Source: Methylaequor sp002691245 (lineage in GTDB: Bacteria; Pseudomonadota; Alphaproteobacteria; Methylaequorales; Methylaequoraceae). From it: 64,000 nucleotides of DNA. Shown in pieces: positions 18,551 through 28,597 of this stretch. A program made the position numbers and the translations under genes. Position 1 is the stretch's first letter. Every line of letters begins with the position of its first letter. Below the pieces are notes generated by a model. It was given only the letters and a program-made list of their open reading frames with translations. It made no database searches and was not told the origin of the DNA. The stretch lies in assembly GCA_002691245.1 (NCBI GenBank), contig NZHH01000028.1, forward strand, positions 1-64,000, given 5' to 3'.

Positions 18551-20887
18551 TTAGATAATTTTTTTTGGATTATTATAGAAAATCTTTTCAAACTCATTAT
18601 TAGGATTAAACACCGATTTTTTTTTTTTAAAAAAATAAACCCGACTTGAGAGATTTTCAAAATAGCTATACTCAATAAGAAAGTTTTTCTTTTTTAGCTT
18701 GAGNGGNTAAAAGCCTAACCTTTCAAAAAATGTTATTTTGGAATANANCTTATTTCTTTCATTAAGAATAAAGATTTTTTCTTCAATAAAATTATCTAAT
18801 AAATCTTTAAAATATATATTTATTAACATCTGTTTAAAAAAANTATTTCCNTTAAATTTGTTGTAAAAAAAAATTATACCAACCCTGAATCCAAGTGCTT
18901 TATATTCATTTAATTCCTTTGTTTGGAGTTGGTTGAAAAAANNGCTAATTAATTTCTTTTTACAATGTCCTAAATTTTCTATCAATGAAAAATTAATTGC
19001 TCTNGATGCATTTGTTTTTGTATTCCATTCTTTNATCTCATTTATAAAAGGCAAATCTNTTTTCATTCTATAAATNAAATAATCNTTCAATTTCTTTTNA
19101 ATTTCTTCNTNGAACTTTATGAAATACTTATCAACTAAAATTTTTATTTTTGGATTGCATACTTCTTTTCCCTTAATAAATTTTCCAACAATCTGATTTT
19201 CCCAAGTAATTGAACCATCAACAGTAAAGTCGAAACCTTTGAATTTAGCCTTAATAAAATTATTTTTTATTTGAGAGCTAATAAAATTTAGATTTTCTTC
19301 TAAAATTTTATTATTAAAAATATTTTTACTATACTTAAAAGTGGAATTAATTTTAAAATTAAATCCATCTATGAATCCAATTTTTTGTTGACCAAAATAT
19401 ATAGTTCTTTTCTCTAATCTGACTATATTTTTTTTTTGTATTAGTTGGGTATGCTCTGTAAATTCAATACTTTTAAATTCACCAATAAATTGTGATATCA
19501 ACTCTTCGTGTAATTTTTTTGAAAGATTGAATTCTAATTCTTTAACCTTATTTTGAAACTTATTTTCACTTTCTATCCAATTTCTTTTAAAAGAAATAAA
19601 AGACCAAATTCTAACCTGCGATATTTTATAATTTAATTCTGATATTTTGCTAGAATACTTTTTTATATCTTTCAGATTAATATAAACCCATTCATCAGGA
19701 ATATTATTTTTCTCACTAATTAAATATGTAAAAACTTTTTTNAGAAATCTTGTATGATATTCATCAAGATTTTTTGAGTAGTCAGGNATACTACAAACNT
19801 CCCAAAGTTTTTTAAGATTATAAAATTTTGATACANTTTTTTTAANGACNTTATCCTCTAAAAAAATTCTTAAATATCTATGNTCATTTCCATTTTTCTT
19901 CAACTTGAAATAATTTTCTTGAGGATATTTTGATAGAGACTTNAATAAATCCTCAGGNGATGTAAAGGANAGTTTTTTGTTTCTCCAAAAAATTNTTGTT
20001 ATTTCTGTATATTCATANTTTTCAACAAAATTAATAATATTNTTATCTAATTTTTTTAANTTACAAGTAGTACCAAAGAAGCCNTCATTCGAAAACCTTC
20101 CTGCTCTACCGGCAATTTGTGANATTTCGTCCAACCNCAAAAACCTTTCGTTTAAACCATCAAATTTTTTAAGACNTGAAAAAAAAATGTTTTTAATATC
20201 TAAATTTAANCCCATACCAATAGCGTCTGTTGCAACTATATAATCTACTTTCCTTTCTTCAAATAATTTAACTTGAGCATTTCTTACATCAGGTGATAAG
20301 GCACCCAAAACCACCGAGACACCACCGTGTGACTGTTTAATTTTATTCGCTATTTCGTAAACATCTATTTGAGAGAACGCAATTATAGCAGATCTCTTTG
20401 GTAATCTAGTAATATTTTTGTATCCAATAAATGATAATCTTGACAAGCGTGGTTTGTTATTAATTATAATATTAGGATAAATCTCTCTTAATATTTTTTC
20501 CATACTTTGNGAACCAAGATAAAGAGTTTCTTTGGTTCCATGCATNTTCAAAATTTTTTCAGTAAATATGTATCCCCTATCATAATCTGAAGCCATTTGG
20601 ACTTCNTCTATTGCAACAAATTCAAAATTTAGATTTTCTGGAATTGACTCAACTGTACAAAAAAAATATTTTGCATTTTCTGGAATAATCTTTTCTTCAC
20701 CCGTAATCAATGCCACGAGATTATCTTTAAATATTTTTCTAGCTTTTTCAAAATTTTCTCTAGCCAACAAACGTAATGGAAAACCAATAACCCCAGAATT
20801 ATAGCTATACAGCTTTTGTATTGCTGCGAAGGTTTTTCCAGTATTAGTAGGGCCTAGATAGGCTGAAATTTTTTTTTTCCTCATCAA
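18551..20887 (-). CDS. SUV3-like ATP-dependent helicase (MgpS type)
   Basis: A 778-residue superfamily 2 helicase. Walker A is LGPTNTGKT at residues 11–19, and the motif II region reads AIxEVQMASDYDRG, where the ambiguous residue is the expected Asp. Motif VI is QIAGRAGRF. This is the SUV3-like family, the bacterial relative of the mitochondrial RNA helicase, called MgpS in rhizobia. RNA unwinding or turnover is the probable role. The C-terminal 400 residues are Lys/Asn-rich and poorly conserved. It lies between acnA and fdxA. Confidence 0.9.
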   Translation of the reverse strand: MMRKKKISAYLGPTNTGKTFAAIQKLYSYNSGVIGFPLRLLARENFEKARKIFKDNLVALITGEEKIIPENAKYFFCTVESIPENLNFEFVAIXEVQMASDYDRGYIFTEKILXMHGTKETLYLGXQSMEKILREIYPNIIINNKPRLSRLSFIGYKNITRLPKRSAIIAFSQIDVYEIANKIKQSHGGVSVVLGALSPDVRNAQVKLFEERKVDYIVATDAIGMXLNLDIKNIFFSXLKKFDGLNERFLXLDEXSQIAGRAGRFSNXGFFGTTCXLKKLDXNIINFVEXYEYTEITXIFWRNKKXSFTXPEDLXKSLSKYPQENYFKLKKNGNXHRYLRIFLEDXVXKKXVSKFYNLKKLWXVCSXPDYSKNLDEYHTRFXKKVFTYLISEKNNIPDEWVYINLKDIKKYSSKISELNYKISQVRIWSFISFKRNWIESENKFQNKVKELEFNLSKKLHEELISQFIGEFKSIEFTEHTQLIQKKNIVRLEKRTIYFGQQKIGFIDGFNFKINSTFKYSKNIFNNKILEENLNFISSQIKNNFIKAKFKGFDFTVDGSITWENQIVGKFIKGKEVCNPKIKILVDKYFIKFXEEIXKKLXDYXIYRMKXDLPFINEXKEWNTKTNAXRAINFSLIENLGHCKKKLISXFFNQLQTKELNEYKALGFRVGIIFFYNKFXGNXFFKQMLINIYFKDLLDNFIEEKIFILNERNKXYSKITFFERLGFXXLKLKKKNFLIEYSYFENLSSRVYFFKKKKSVFNPNNEFEKIFYNNPKKII

Positions 20888-20901
20888 TTTTAGAGTTTTC
20901 T

Positions 20902-23505
20902 TTAAATTTTATCTAAAACATAGGGTAAAATTCCATCTTTTTTAAAATATTTAATTTCATTTTCAGTATCTATTCTTGATAAAACTTCAATGTAAANAAT
21001 TTTTCCGTTCTCTAGCTCCACTTTAATTTCTTTTTTTACATTTGGTTCATTTAAATACTNNCTTAGTTTGCCTAAATTAAAAATTTCNNCACCAACNAAT
21101 TTNAAATCNTCTAAATCACAACTNACTAATTGCAATGGCAAGACTCCCATTCCAACCAAATTAGACCTATGAATTCTCTCAAAACTCTCTGCAATTACAG
21201 CTTTAATTCCAAGAAGTCTTGTACCTTTAGCTGCCCAATCCCTTGACGATCCTGTTCCATATTCTTTTCCTGCTAAAACAACAAGCGGCACATTTTCTTC
21301 TTTATATTTTTTTGCTATTTCGTAAATTTCTCCCTCGTTTTTTGTNGGAAAATGTTTCGTATAACCCCCTGATTGTTGTACAATTTTGTTTTGAATCCTT
21401 ATATTAGCAAATGTTCCTCTTGTCATAATCTCATGATTACCTCTTCTTGAACCAAAAGAATTAAATTGATCCTCTTTAATCTGTCTTTCACTTAAATACT
21501 TTCCTGCTGAACTATTTTCTTTTATTACTCCAGCCGGAGATATGTGGTCAGTCGTAATTGAATCGCCTAAAATTAGTAATGGTCTGGCTTTCAAATCAAC
21601 ATCGATATCATTTTTTTCTTGTTCTAAAAATGGGGGTTTTTTTATATATGTTGACGTAAGAGACCATTCATATGTCGAAGATTTTTTAACATTAAGTTTT
21701 TCCCATTCNATNTCGCCCTTGAAAATATCAGAATAATTTTTTTCNTAAAANCCNCNCTTAATAGATTTCTTTAGAATNTTTTCGACCTCAAATTTTGATG
21801 GCCATAAATCTTTAAAAAAGATANTTTTTCCATTTATATTACATAAAGGATCGTTTTTTATATCTAAGTCNACTCTTCCAGCTAACGCNTATAAAACGAC
21901 AAGAGGTGGNGATGCAAGAAAATTAGATTTTATATAAGGATGAATCCTGCCNTCAAAATTTCGATTTCCNGAAATAACACTACATACATTAAGATCCTCT
22001 TTTANGATCTNATCACTTACTTTTTTATCAAGTGGNCCTGAGTTTCCTATACAAGTAGTACAACCATATCCTATTATATTAAATCCTAATTGATCAAGAA
22101 ATCCCATCAANTTTGATTCTTTTAAATATTTATNCACAACTTTGCTTCCTGGCGCAAAGGAAGTTTTTACCCACCAAGGAATTTTTAATCCTAAATTAAT
22201 TGCTCTTTTAGCAATTAAACCAGCCATGATCAAAACTGAAGGGTTTGAAGTGTTCGTACAACTTGTTATAGCTGCAATACAAACTTTGCCGTGTGATAAT
22301 TTATCGTTATTTTTAACGTATGACTTTTCTTTATTTTCCAAAGTTTCAGAAAATATTTTAGCAACTTGCCTTAAATTTATTCTATCTTGTGGTCTTTTTG
22401 GTCCTGAAACACAGGGTTCAATTTTATTTAAAAATATATCTATTTTTTTGTTATANTTAATTTTTTCATCACCGTTTCTCCATATTTTCTGTTTTTTTGC
22501 ATATGACTCAACAATTTTAATGTGTTTTTTTGCTCTTCCAGTTATGTTTAAATAATCAAGAGTTTCTTGGTCTATTGGGAAAAAACCACAGGTAGCTCCA
22601 TATTCTGGTGCCATATTAGAAATTGTTGATCTTTCGGATAAACTCAAGTTATTCAATCCTTGTCCATAAAATTCTACAAATTTGCCAACCACGCCCAATT
22701 TTCTCAATCTCTCGGTTATATTTAGAACAAGGTCTGTTGCTGTGAGTCCATCTTTTAATTTGCCAATTAAATTTACCCCTACGACTTCTGGAATCTGCAT
22801 TGATATTGGCTGTCCTAACATTACAGCCTCCGCTTCAATTCCACCCACACCCCAACCAAGAACTGATAAAGCATTCACCATTGTAGTGTGACTGTCAGTG
22901 CCTACAACCGAATCTAAAAAAAGAAGATTTTTTTTTAAATTTACTATTTGAGCCAAAAATTCAANATTAATTTGGTGACATATTCCTGAACCTGGTGGAA
23001 ATAAAAAAAAATTTTTAAGCGAACCTTGGGCCCATTTTAATAATTTATATCGCTCAAAGTTCCTTTCATATTCTTTCTTAACATTTAAATTCAAAGAATT
23101 GTGTCTTGAAGAACTATCAACATTAATTGAGTGATCAATTATCAAACTTACAGGTACAACAGGATTAACCTTTTCTGGATTTTCACCCTTACTTTTTACT
23201 TTGTCTCTCATAGCGGCTAGATCTGCAACAGCAGGAACTCCAGTATAATCCTGCATTAAAACACGACTTGGGGAAAATAGAATCTCCTCTCCAGTTTTCT
23301 GATTTATTAAGTTATTTATTTCTTTTTCACTTATGTGAAGTTCATCTTTTTTTCTAATTAAATTCTCAAGAAGAACTCTGTAAGAAAATGGTAAACTTTC
23401 TAATTCAAAATTTAATAATTTTTCAGCTTTCTCTAAACTGACAATATCAAATGCTTTTCTTTCAATTTTTAAAGTATCAATAAATTTATTAGTTGTTAGA
23501 TTCAT
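20902..23505 (-). CDS. acnA: Aconitate hydratase A
   Basis: Interconverts citrate and isocitrate in the TCA cycle. The 867-residue length is close to the usual 890. Cluster cysteines are visible in ITSCTNTSNPSV and GYGCTTCIGNS. The AcnA/IRP-type swivel domain at the C terminus shows GDSITTDHISPAG and YGTGSSRDWAAKG. It is divergent from ccmA with only 43 bases between, an arrangement common in alphaproteobacteria. N bases are frequent from 21700 to 22100 but cause no frame break. Confidence 0.97.
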   Translation of the reverse strand: MNLTTNKFIDTLKIERKAFDIVSLEKAEKLLNFELESLPFSYRVLLENLIRKKDELHISEKEINNLINQKTGEEILFSPSRVLMQDYTGVPAVADLAAMRDKVKSKGENPEKVNPVVPVSLIIDHSINVDSSSRHNSLNLNVKKEYERNFERYKLLKWAQGSLKNFFLFPPGSGICHQINXEFLAQIVNLKKNLLFLDSVVGTDSHTTMVNALSVLGWGVGGIEAEAVMLGQPISMQIPEVVGVNLIGKLKDGLTATDLVLNITERLRKLGVVGKFVEFYGQGLNNLSLSERSTISNMAPEYGATCGFFPIDQETLDYLNITGRAKKHIKIVESYAKKQKIWRNGDEKIXYNKKIDIFLNKIEPCVSGPKRPQDRINLRQVAKIFSETLENKEKSYVKNNDKLSHGKVCIAAITSCTNTSNPSVLIMAGLIAKRAINLGLKIPWWVKTSFAPGSKVVXKYLKESXLMGFLDQLGFNIIGYGCTTCIGNSXPLDKKVSDXIXKEDLNVCSVIXGNRNFXGRIHPYIKSNFLAXPPLVVLXALAGRXDLDIKNDPLCNINGKXIFFKDLWPSKFEVEXILKKSIKXXFXEKNYSDIFKGXXEWEKLNVKKSSTYEWSLTSTYIKKPPFLEQEKNDIDVDLKARPLLILGDSITTDHISPAGVIKENSSAGKYLSERQIKEDQFNSFGSRRGNHEIMTRGTFANIRIQNKIVQQSGGYTKHFXTKNEGEIYEIAKKYKEENVPLVVLAGKEYGTGSSRDWAAKGTRLLGIKAVIAESFERIHRSNLVGMGVLPLQLXSCDLXDXKXVGXEIFNLGKLXXYLNEPNVKKEIKVELENGKIXYIEVLSRIDTENEIKYFKKDGILPYVLDKI

Positions 23506-23548
23506 TTTCTTCTCTAATGTTTATTATAAATATAAAAAAAATAATTGC

Positions 23549-24217
23549 ATGGTTTTAGAAATTATATCAGTCTACTTTTCCAGAAATAAAAGGTTAATTT
23601 TTGATAACTTTAGTTTAAAAATACAAAAATCTCAAATAATGATTTTGATTGGCAACAATGGAGTGGGAAAAACAACACTTTTTGATCTAATAATTGGAAT
23701 CCTTCAACCTACTAATGGAGAAATTAAAATTCATAATAGGGCAACTTTCGAATTGTTTAAGCTCAAAAGAGAATTCTTCACTTATATTCCACATAAAGAT
23801 GCTCTCAAAGACAATTTAACGGTGATGGAAAATATTGAAAATTGGTTACATTTATCAAATAATAATTTTTCTAAAGAGGAAGTAGTTAATAATTTAAAGT
23901 ATTTTGATTTATCACCAATGACAAATATCAAAGTAGGACATTTGTCTCACGGTCAAAAAAAAAAAGTATCACTATCAAAATTATTGCTGTCTAGAAATTC
24001 TTTATGGCTCCTAGATGAGCCTTTTAATGGTCTTGATAATAAATCTTCTCTGAAGGTTAAAAGTTTAATAGAAAAACATTCAAAATCAGGAGGATCTGTT
24101 TTGCTTTCAACTCACCTTGACGTAAAAATAAATAAGGCAAAAAAAACTTATCTAAACAAATTACATAAAAAAGTTGAAAGGAAAGTTTTTAAATTTGACA
24201 AATGGGAAGAAATTTAA
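23549..24217 (+). CDS. ccmA: Cytochrome c maturation ABC transporter ATP-binding protein
   Basis: The 222-residue ATPase of the CcmABCD heme-handling complex. Walker A is IGNNGVGKTTL, the signature is LSHGQKKKVSLSKLL, and Walker B is SLWLLDEPFNGLD, followed by the STHLD switch histidine. It uses ATP to release holo-CcmE from CcmC. Its stop codon overlaps the ccmB ATG (TAATG). It opens a nine-gene cluster ccmABCDEFGHI that contains the full system I pathway. Confidence 0.95.
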   Translation: MVLEIISVYFSRNKRLIFDNFSLKIQKSQIMILIGNNGVGKTTLFDLIIGILQPTNGEIKIHNRATFELFKLKREFFTYIPHKDALKDNLTVMENIENWLHLSNNNFSKEEVVNNLKYFDLSPMTNIKVGHLSHGQKKKVSLSKLLLSRNSLWLLDEPFNGLDNKSSLKVKSLIEKHSKSGGSVLLSTHLDVKINKAKKTYLNKLHKKVERKVFKFDKWEEI

Positions 24218-24879
24218 TGATTAATGATTTCTGGAATTTACTTAAAAGAGAATTAAAAATTGGTTTTAAAGATTTTTTTACTATCATTTCTTTTTCTTCA
24301 TTCTTCTTAATTTCAATTCTNATTTTTGTTTTTGCTTTNGGCTCTATTCCAATTGAGNTAGGAATGATTTACAAACCAATAATTTGGGTNATCCTTATTT
24401 TTTCAATTATGCTTGTTAGCGAAAATTTTACATATAATGATTATTTAGATGGAAGTTTGAAGGAATTGCAGTTTCTTGGATATCCCGAGGAAATGATAAT
24501 TTTGTCGAAAAGTATTGTAATGTGGCTAATGATAATTGTTCCGTCGTTATTTTTAGTCCCTATTTCATCAATTTTTTTCAAACTTAGTCTCACAGACTCG
24601 TTATCACTTTTCATGAGTATTTTTCTTGCAAGTCCAAGTTTAATATTGATTTCTCTTGTTGCATCTCTTTTCTCTATCCANTTAAAAAGCAATAAAATCC
24701 TACAATTTATAATTATTTTTCCATTCTACATTCCTATAATTATCTTNACCACTTCTATGGGTCACAATCAAAATAAANTNTATGATAANAATTTTTTAAT
24801 TTTAATTGGAATTTTTTTTATTACATTACCAATTAGTCTATTGACAAGCAGATTAATTATGAGGGAGATTAATAGATGA
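24217..24879 (+). CDS. ccmB: Cytochrome c maturation permease subunit
   Basis: Six-helix membrane partner of CcmA. I place the start at the ATG at 24217, which overlaps the ccmA stop and gives MINDFWNLLKRELKIG, a typical CcmB N terminus; an ATG at 24202 would add five residues. The conserved block ENFTYNDYLDGSLKELQFLGYP is present near residues 70–90. The length of 220 residues is normal. Its stop overlaps the ccmC start. Confidence 0.93.
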   Translation: MINDFWNLLKRELKIGFKDFFTIISFSSFFLISIXIFVFAXGSIPIEXGMIYKPIIWXILIFSIMLVSENFTYNDYLDGSLKELQFLGYPEEMIILSKSIVMWLMIIVPSLFLVPISSIFFKLSLTDSLSLFMSIFLASPSLILISLVASLFSIXLKSNKILQFIIIFPFYIPIIIXTTSMGHNQNKXYDXNFLILIGIFFITLPISLLTSRLIMREINR

Positions 24880-25598
24880 TCTTTAAATTCGCCAACCCAT
24901 TGAAATTTCAAAGATTTGCAGGAAAATTTCAGCCTGTTTTCTTAAGTTTGTCACTTTTTTTTCTTATATTTGGTCTCTTCTATAGTTTTTTCAAAAGTCC
25001 TCCAGATTATCTTCAAGGTGAAACTGTAAGAATTATGTATATTCATGTACCTTGTGCATGGTTTTCTCTAATGATTTATTCTATTATCGCAGTTTGTTCT
25101 CTTTTCTCTATTGTTTTTAAACATACCTTAGCTGATATTATTTCCAGAGCCAGTGCACCTATTGGAGCATCTTTCACTCTTGCAACACTTTTAACTGGGT
25201 CAATTTGGGGAAAACCAACTTGGGGAACTTGGTGGGTTTGGGATGCTCGGTTGACTTCCGAATTAGTTTTGCTTTTTATCTACCTTGGACTTATTTTAAT
25301 CACTCAGTCATATGAAGACCGAACNAAAGGTGATANNTATGCTTCAATATTAGCTGTNATTGGAATTGTNAATTTACCTATAATAAAATGGTCNGTTGAC
25401 TGGTGGAANACCTTACANCAACCTGCNAGNATATCAAAATTTTCTTCTCCGTCNATTGATGAATCAATGTTAACTCCACTATTGATTATGACTNTATCTT
25501 TATTATTTTTCTTTTTTTCAATTCTTTTAATGCGAATNAAGGCTGAAATCATTCAAAGAAANATTGATGTGATTAGATTTAACAGGGTTAATCAATGA
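24876..25598 (+). CDS. ccmC: Heme exporter/handling protein of cytochrome c maturation
   Basis: 240 residues and six membrane helices. The WWD heme-binding motif is seen as WGKPTWGTWWVWDARLTSE at about residues 109–127. Flanking periplasmic histidines, the first in MYIHVPCAWFS, are in place. CcmC loads heme onto CcmE. The ATGA overlap with ccmB and ccmD shows tight coupling. The last third contains many N bases at codon third positions. Confidence 0.95.
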   Translation: MIFKFANPLKFQRFAGKFQPVFLSLSLFFLIFGLFYSFFKSPPDYLQGETVRIMYIHVPCAWFSLMIYSIIAVCSLFSIVFKHTLADIISRASAPIGASFTLATLLTGSIWGKPTWGTWWVWDARLTSELVLLFIYLGLILITQSYEDRXKGDXYASILAXIGIXNLPIIKWXVDWWXTLXQPXXISKFSSPXIDESMLTPLLIMTXSLLFFFFSILLMRXKAEIIQRXIDVIRFNRVNQ

Positions 25599-25765
25599 AA
25601 TATTTTTCAAATTTTTTAGATTCTGGTGATCATTTTACCTATGTTTGTTTTTCATATTTCATTGTGTTTCTAATTCTNTTTCTTATGTTTTTTTTAAGTA
25701 ATATGAAAACAAAAAAACTCGAAAAAGAATTTGCAATTCTTTCTAAAAATGAAACAAAAAAATAA
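25595..25765 (+). CDS. ccmD: Cytochrome c maturation small membrane subunit
   Basis: A 56-residue protein with one helix (about residues 15–35) followed by a charged cytosolic tail, starting MKYFSNFLDSGDHF and ending in a Lys-rich stretch. That is the CcmD pattern, and it sits exactly between ccmC and ccmE. The start overlaps the ccmC stop (ATGA), and the end overlaps the ccmE start by 17 bases. CcmD stabilises the CcmABC–holo-CcmE complex. It contains one ambiguous residue. Confidence 0.9.
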   Translation: MKYFSNFLDSGDHFTYVCFSYFIVFLIXFLMFFLSNMKTKKLEKEFAILSKNETKK

Positions 25766-26204
25766 AAGATTTTTAACCTTGACTCTCTTAATGGTCATGA
25801 TTTCTTTAGGTTTCTTTATTTTGTTAAGTAATTTAAGAGAAAATCTTATTTTTTTTTATTCACCGTCCGAAGTTTTTGAAAAATCTTTTGAAAAAAGTAA
25901 AAAAATTCGAGTTGGTGGTATGGTGAAGAATAAAAGCTTAAGAAAAAAAATTAAAGAAATAGATGGAAGAAAGTTGGAGGAGATCTCATTTATTATAACT
26001 GACTATAATAAAGAGATATTGATTTTATATGTAGGAATACTTCCTGACTTGTTTAAAGAAGGTCAGGGTGTTGTTGTAGAGGGTATTGTTGAGGGTGGAG
26101 GAATTTTTAAAGCAACTACTGTTTTAGCAAAACACGATGAAAATTATATGCCACCGGAAATCAAAAATATTCCTTCAATAAAGGAAAGTAAAAATGGCGT
26201 CTGA
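25749..26204 (+). CDS. ccmE: Heme chaperone of cytochrome c maturation
   Basis: A 151-residue periplasmic heme carrier with an N-terminal anchor (about residues 8–27) and an OB-fold. The covalent heme-binding site is His129 in HDENY (His-x3-Tyr), followed by MPPE. I start at ATG 25749, giving MKQKNKRF; a TTG at 25731 would add six residues. The 3' end overlaps ccmF by 11 bases. Confidence 0.95.
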   Translation: MKQKNKRFLTLTLLMVMISLGFFILLSNLRENLIFFYSPSEVFEKSFEKSKKIRVGGMVKNKSLRKKIKEIDGRKLEEISFIITDYNKEILILYVGILPDLFKEGQGVVVEGIVEGGGIFKATTVLAKHDENYMPPEIKNIPSIKESKNGV

Positions 26205-28098
26205 ATTTGGTTTCATTTTTTTAACATTAACTTTAATTGCTTCAAGTTTAAGTTTCTTTGAAATTTGNATTAAGAACTTTAAAAGCAATTTTTTTTCAAT
26301 TTCACAAATTAAGATAGCAGACCTTATATTTTTTTTTACTCTCGTTTCATTTGTCTGCTTGGCATATTCTTTTATTAATTCAGATTTCACACTCAACGTA
26401 ATATCAAAAAATTCTAACAGTCAGCTTCCTCTGATTTATAAATTTACAGGAGTATGGGGCAACCATGAGGGTTCCATTCTTCTGTGGTTGTTAGTCATGA
26501 CTTTTTTTGGTTTTTTATTTTCGAAAAGCAATTTAGCCTCAGAAAACTTTAAAAATGAAACTCTCAAAGTTCAGAACGGGCTTTGTTTTTTAATGACATC
26601 TTTTATAATATTTTCTTCCAACCCATTTGAAAAATCCTTTCCACCTCCTGTAGAGGGTGCAGACCTGAACCCTTTACTTCAAGACCCAGGATTAGCTATT
26701 CATCCCCCTTTTTTATATTTAGGTTATGTTGGTTTTTCAATTATTTATTCTATTTCAATCGTAGCTCTATCAAATAAATCAGACGTTTTTATTAAGATTT
26801 TAAAGCCATGGGTTTTTATGTCGTGGATATTCTTGACATGTGGAATAGGTCTTGGGAGTTGGTGGGCTTACTATGAGTTAGGGTGGGGTGGGTTCTGGTT
26901 TTGGGATCCAGTCGAAAATGCCTCTCTTCTTCCTTGGTTAACTGCTTCGGCATTGTTACATACAATCGTAATTGCAGATAAGAAAAAAATTTTTATAAAT
27001 TGGACTATAGTGCTTTCTATTCTTACTTTTATTTTAAGTCTTCTCGGAACATTTCTAGTAAGATCTGGAGTTTTGGTTTCAGTTCATGCTTTTGCAAATG
27101 ATCCTACTAGGGGTGTTTATATCTTGCTACTTTTGGCTTCAATAACCTTTTATGGTTTTTTTCATTTTTTTAAGAATTATGAATATAGTCCTAAAAACTT
27201 CAAGATAAAAGTTATCTCAAGAGAGGGTATGATTTCTTTGAATAATATATTTATGTTATCACTTGCTTTTACGATACTAGTCGGAACTATCTATCCTTTA
27301 TTTTCTAGTGTATTATTTAACTCAAAAATCTCTGTTGGAGCTCCTTTTTTTAATTCAATTTTAGTACCTGTAATGTTTCCATTTGTATTTGGTATGATTT
27401 TGGGCCCTTTCATAAGGTGGGGAAGAGACGATATAATATTAATTCTTGATAGAATAAAAATACTTCTAATTTCATTTTTAATCTTATCCTTAGCAATATG
27501 GTATATAAATTATAAGGATCCTGTTTTGTCTATAATTTTTTTGATTTTAGGAGGGTGTATAATTTTAAGCTCTCTTTTTGAGCTATTACATTTTATGAAA
27601 TCAAAAAAAATATCTTCTAAATTTCCAAAAAAAATAATTGCTCAAGTCCTAGCTCACATCGGTATTGGTCTGCTTATTATAGGGGCAACAGGGAGTAGTA
27701 TATTAAAAGAAGAAAAAATTCAGTTTCAAACGGTTGGTGAATCTATAGAAATAAAGAATTTTAATGTCCAATTTCTTGGTGTACAAAAAAAAGAAGGACC
27801 AAATTATCTTAGCCAAATGGGAAATTTTAGAATTACAGAAGATGAAACCTTTTTAAAAATTCTTAAGCCTGAAAAGCGATTTTATAATACTGGAAAGCAA
27901 GTTACAACCGAAGCTGCTATATATTCCAGACTAAGCGGAGATTTATATATAGCGCTAGGCGATATGCATGAAAACAAAACCCAATGGACGACTAGAATCT
28001 GGTATAATCCTTTTACAATTTGGATATGGATCGGAGTTTTCTTCCTAGCAATTGGTGGAATTTTTTCTTGGTTTAATAGTTTAATTGCAAAAAGATGA
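26194..28098 (+). CDS. ccmF: Cytochrome c heme lyase subunit
   Basis: A 634-residue, multi-helix membrane protein that attaches heme to apocytochrome c. The WWD motif is visible as GSWWAYYELGWGGFWFWDP at about residues 229–247, and other signatures include WGNHEGS, PPVEGADLNPLLQDPGLAIHPP and GTFLVRSGVLVSVHAF. Length fits the family. Its TGA stop overlaps the proper ATG of ccmG (ATGA at 28095). Confidence 0.96.
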   Translation: MASEFGFIFLTLTLIASSLSFFEIXIKNFKSNFFSISQIKIADLIFFFTLVSFVCLAYSFINSDFTLNVISKNSNSQLPLIYKFTGVWGNHEGSILLWLLVMTFFGFLFSKSNLASENFKNETLKVQNGLCFLMTSFIIFSSNPFEKSFPPPVEGADLNPLLQDPGLAIHPPFLYLGYVGFSIIYSISIVALSNKSDVFIKILKPWVFMSWIFLTCGIGLGSWWAYYELGWGGFWFWDPVENASLLPWLTASALLHTIVIADKKKIFINWTIVLSILTFILSLLGTFLVRSGVLVSVHAFANDPTRGVYILLLLASITFYGFFHFFKNYEYSPKNFKIKVISREGMISLNNIFMLSLAFTILVGTIYPLFSSVLFNSKISVGAPFFNSILVPVMFPFVFGMILGPFIRWGRDDIILILDRIKILLISFLILSLAIWYINYKDPVLSIIFLILGGCIILSSLFELLHFMKSKKISSKFPKKIIAQVLAHIGIGLLIIGATGSSILKEEKIQFQTVGESIEIKNFNVQFLGVQKKEGPNYLSQMGNFRITEDETFLKILKPEKRFYNTGKQVTTEAAIYSRLSGDLYIALGDMHENKTQWTTRIWYNPFTIWIWIGVFFLAIGGIFSWFNSLIAKR

Positions 28099-28597
28099 AG
28101 TATTTAATTTTTATAATTGTCGCATTTTTTTTTTAGTTTTTTACCAAGGCTTAAAAGACGATCCAAGTATTATACCTTCAAATCTTTTAACAAAAGAGAT
28201 TCCTAATTTTTCTATCAATAGTTTTAGCGGTTCGAGTCTGTCAAGTAAAGATTTGCGAGAAAGAGAGGTAAAAATTTTGAATTTCTTTGCTTCTTGGTGC
28301 CCCCCATGTAGAGTTGAACATAAACAACTTTTAGAACTTAGTAAAGATACTAAAATTTATGGTATAGCAAAAAAGAACAAGCATGAAGATTTATCTAAAT
28401 ATTTAAAAGAACTTGGTAATCCATATTCAAAAATTGGGATGGATACATATGGTGAAGCTAGTATTGAGTGGGGTGTTTATGGTCTACCTGAAACATTTAT
28501 AATTGATGGAAAGGGAATTGTGAAATATAAACACGTAGGTCCATTAATGAAGAAAGACAAAAAAAAAATTGAGAATATCCTAGAGCAGTTAAAATGA
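28095..28597 (+). CDS. ccmG: Thiol:disulfide reductase of cytochrome c maturation (frame break near start)
   Basis: Membrane-anchored thioredoxin-fold protein (DsbE) that reduces the apocytochrome CxxC. The active site is ASWCPPCRVEH, and a GVYGLPETFIID block with the cis-Pro follows. The natural start, ATG 28095, overlaps the ccmF stop as for the other ccm pairs, but the frame is broken in a run of ten T at 28125–28134. Adding one T restores a normal anchor, MKYLIFIIVAFFFLVFYQGL, leading into DDPSIIPS. The interval is therefore not a multiple of three. I take this as a homopolymer undercall, not a dead gene. In-frame starts such as TTG 28085 give an implausible N terminus. Confidence 0.88.

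Noticed and set aside
28085..28097. TTG start for ccmG at 28085
   Set aside because: It gives an N terminus unlike any CcmG anchor. A missing T in the homopolymer explains the data better.
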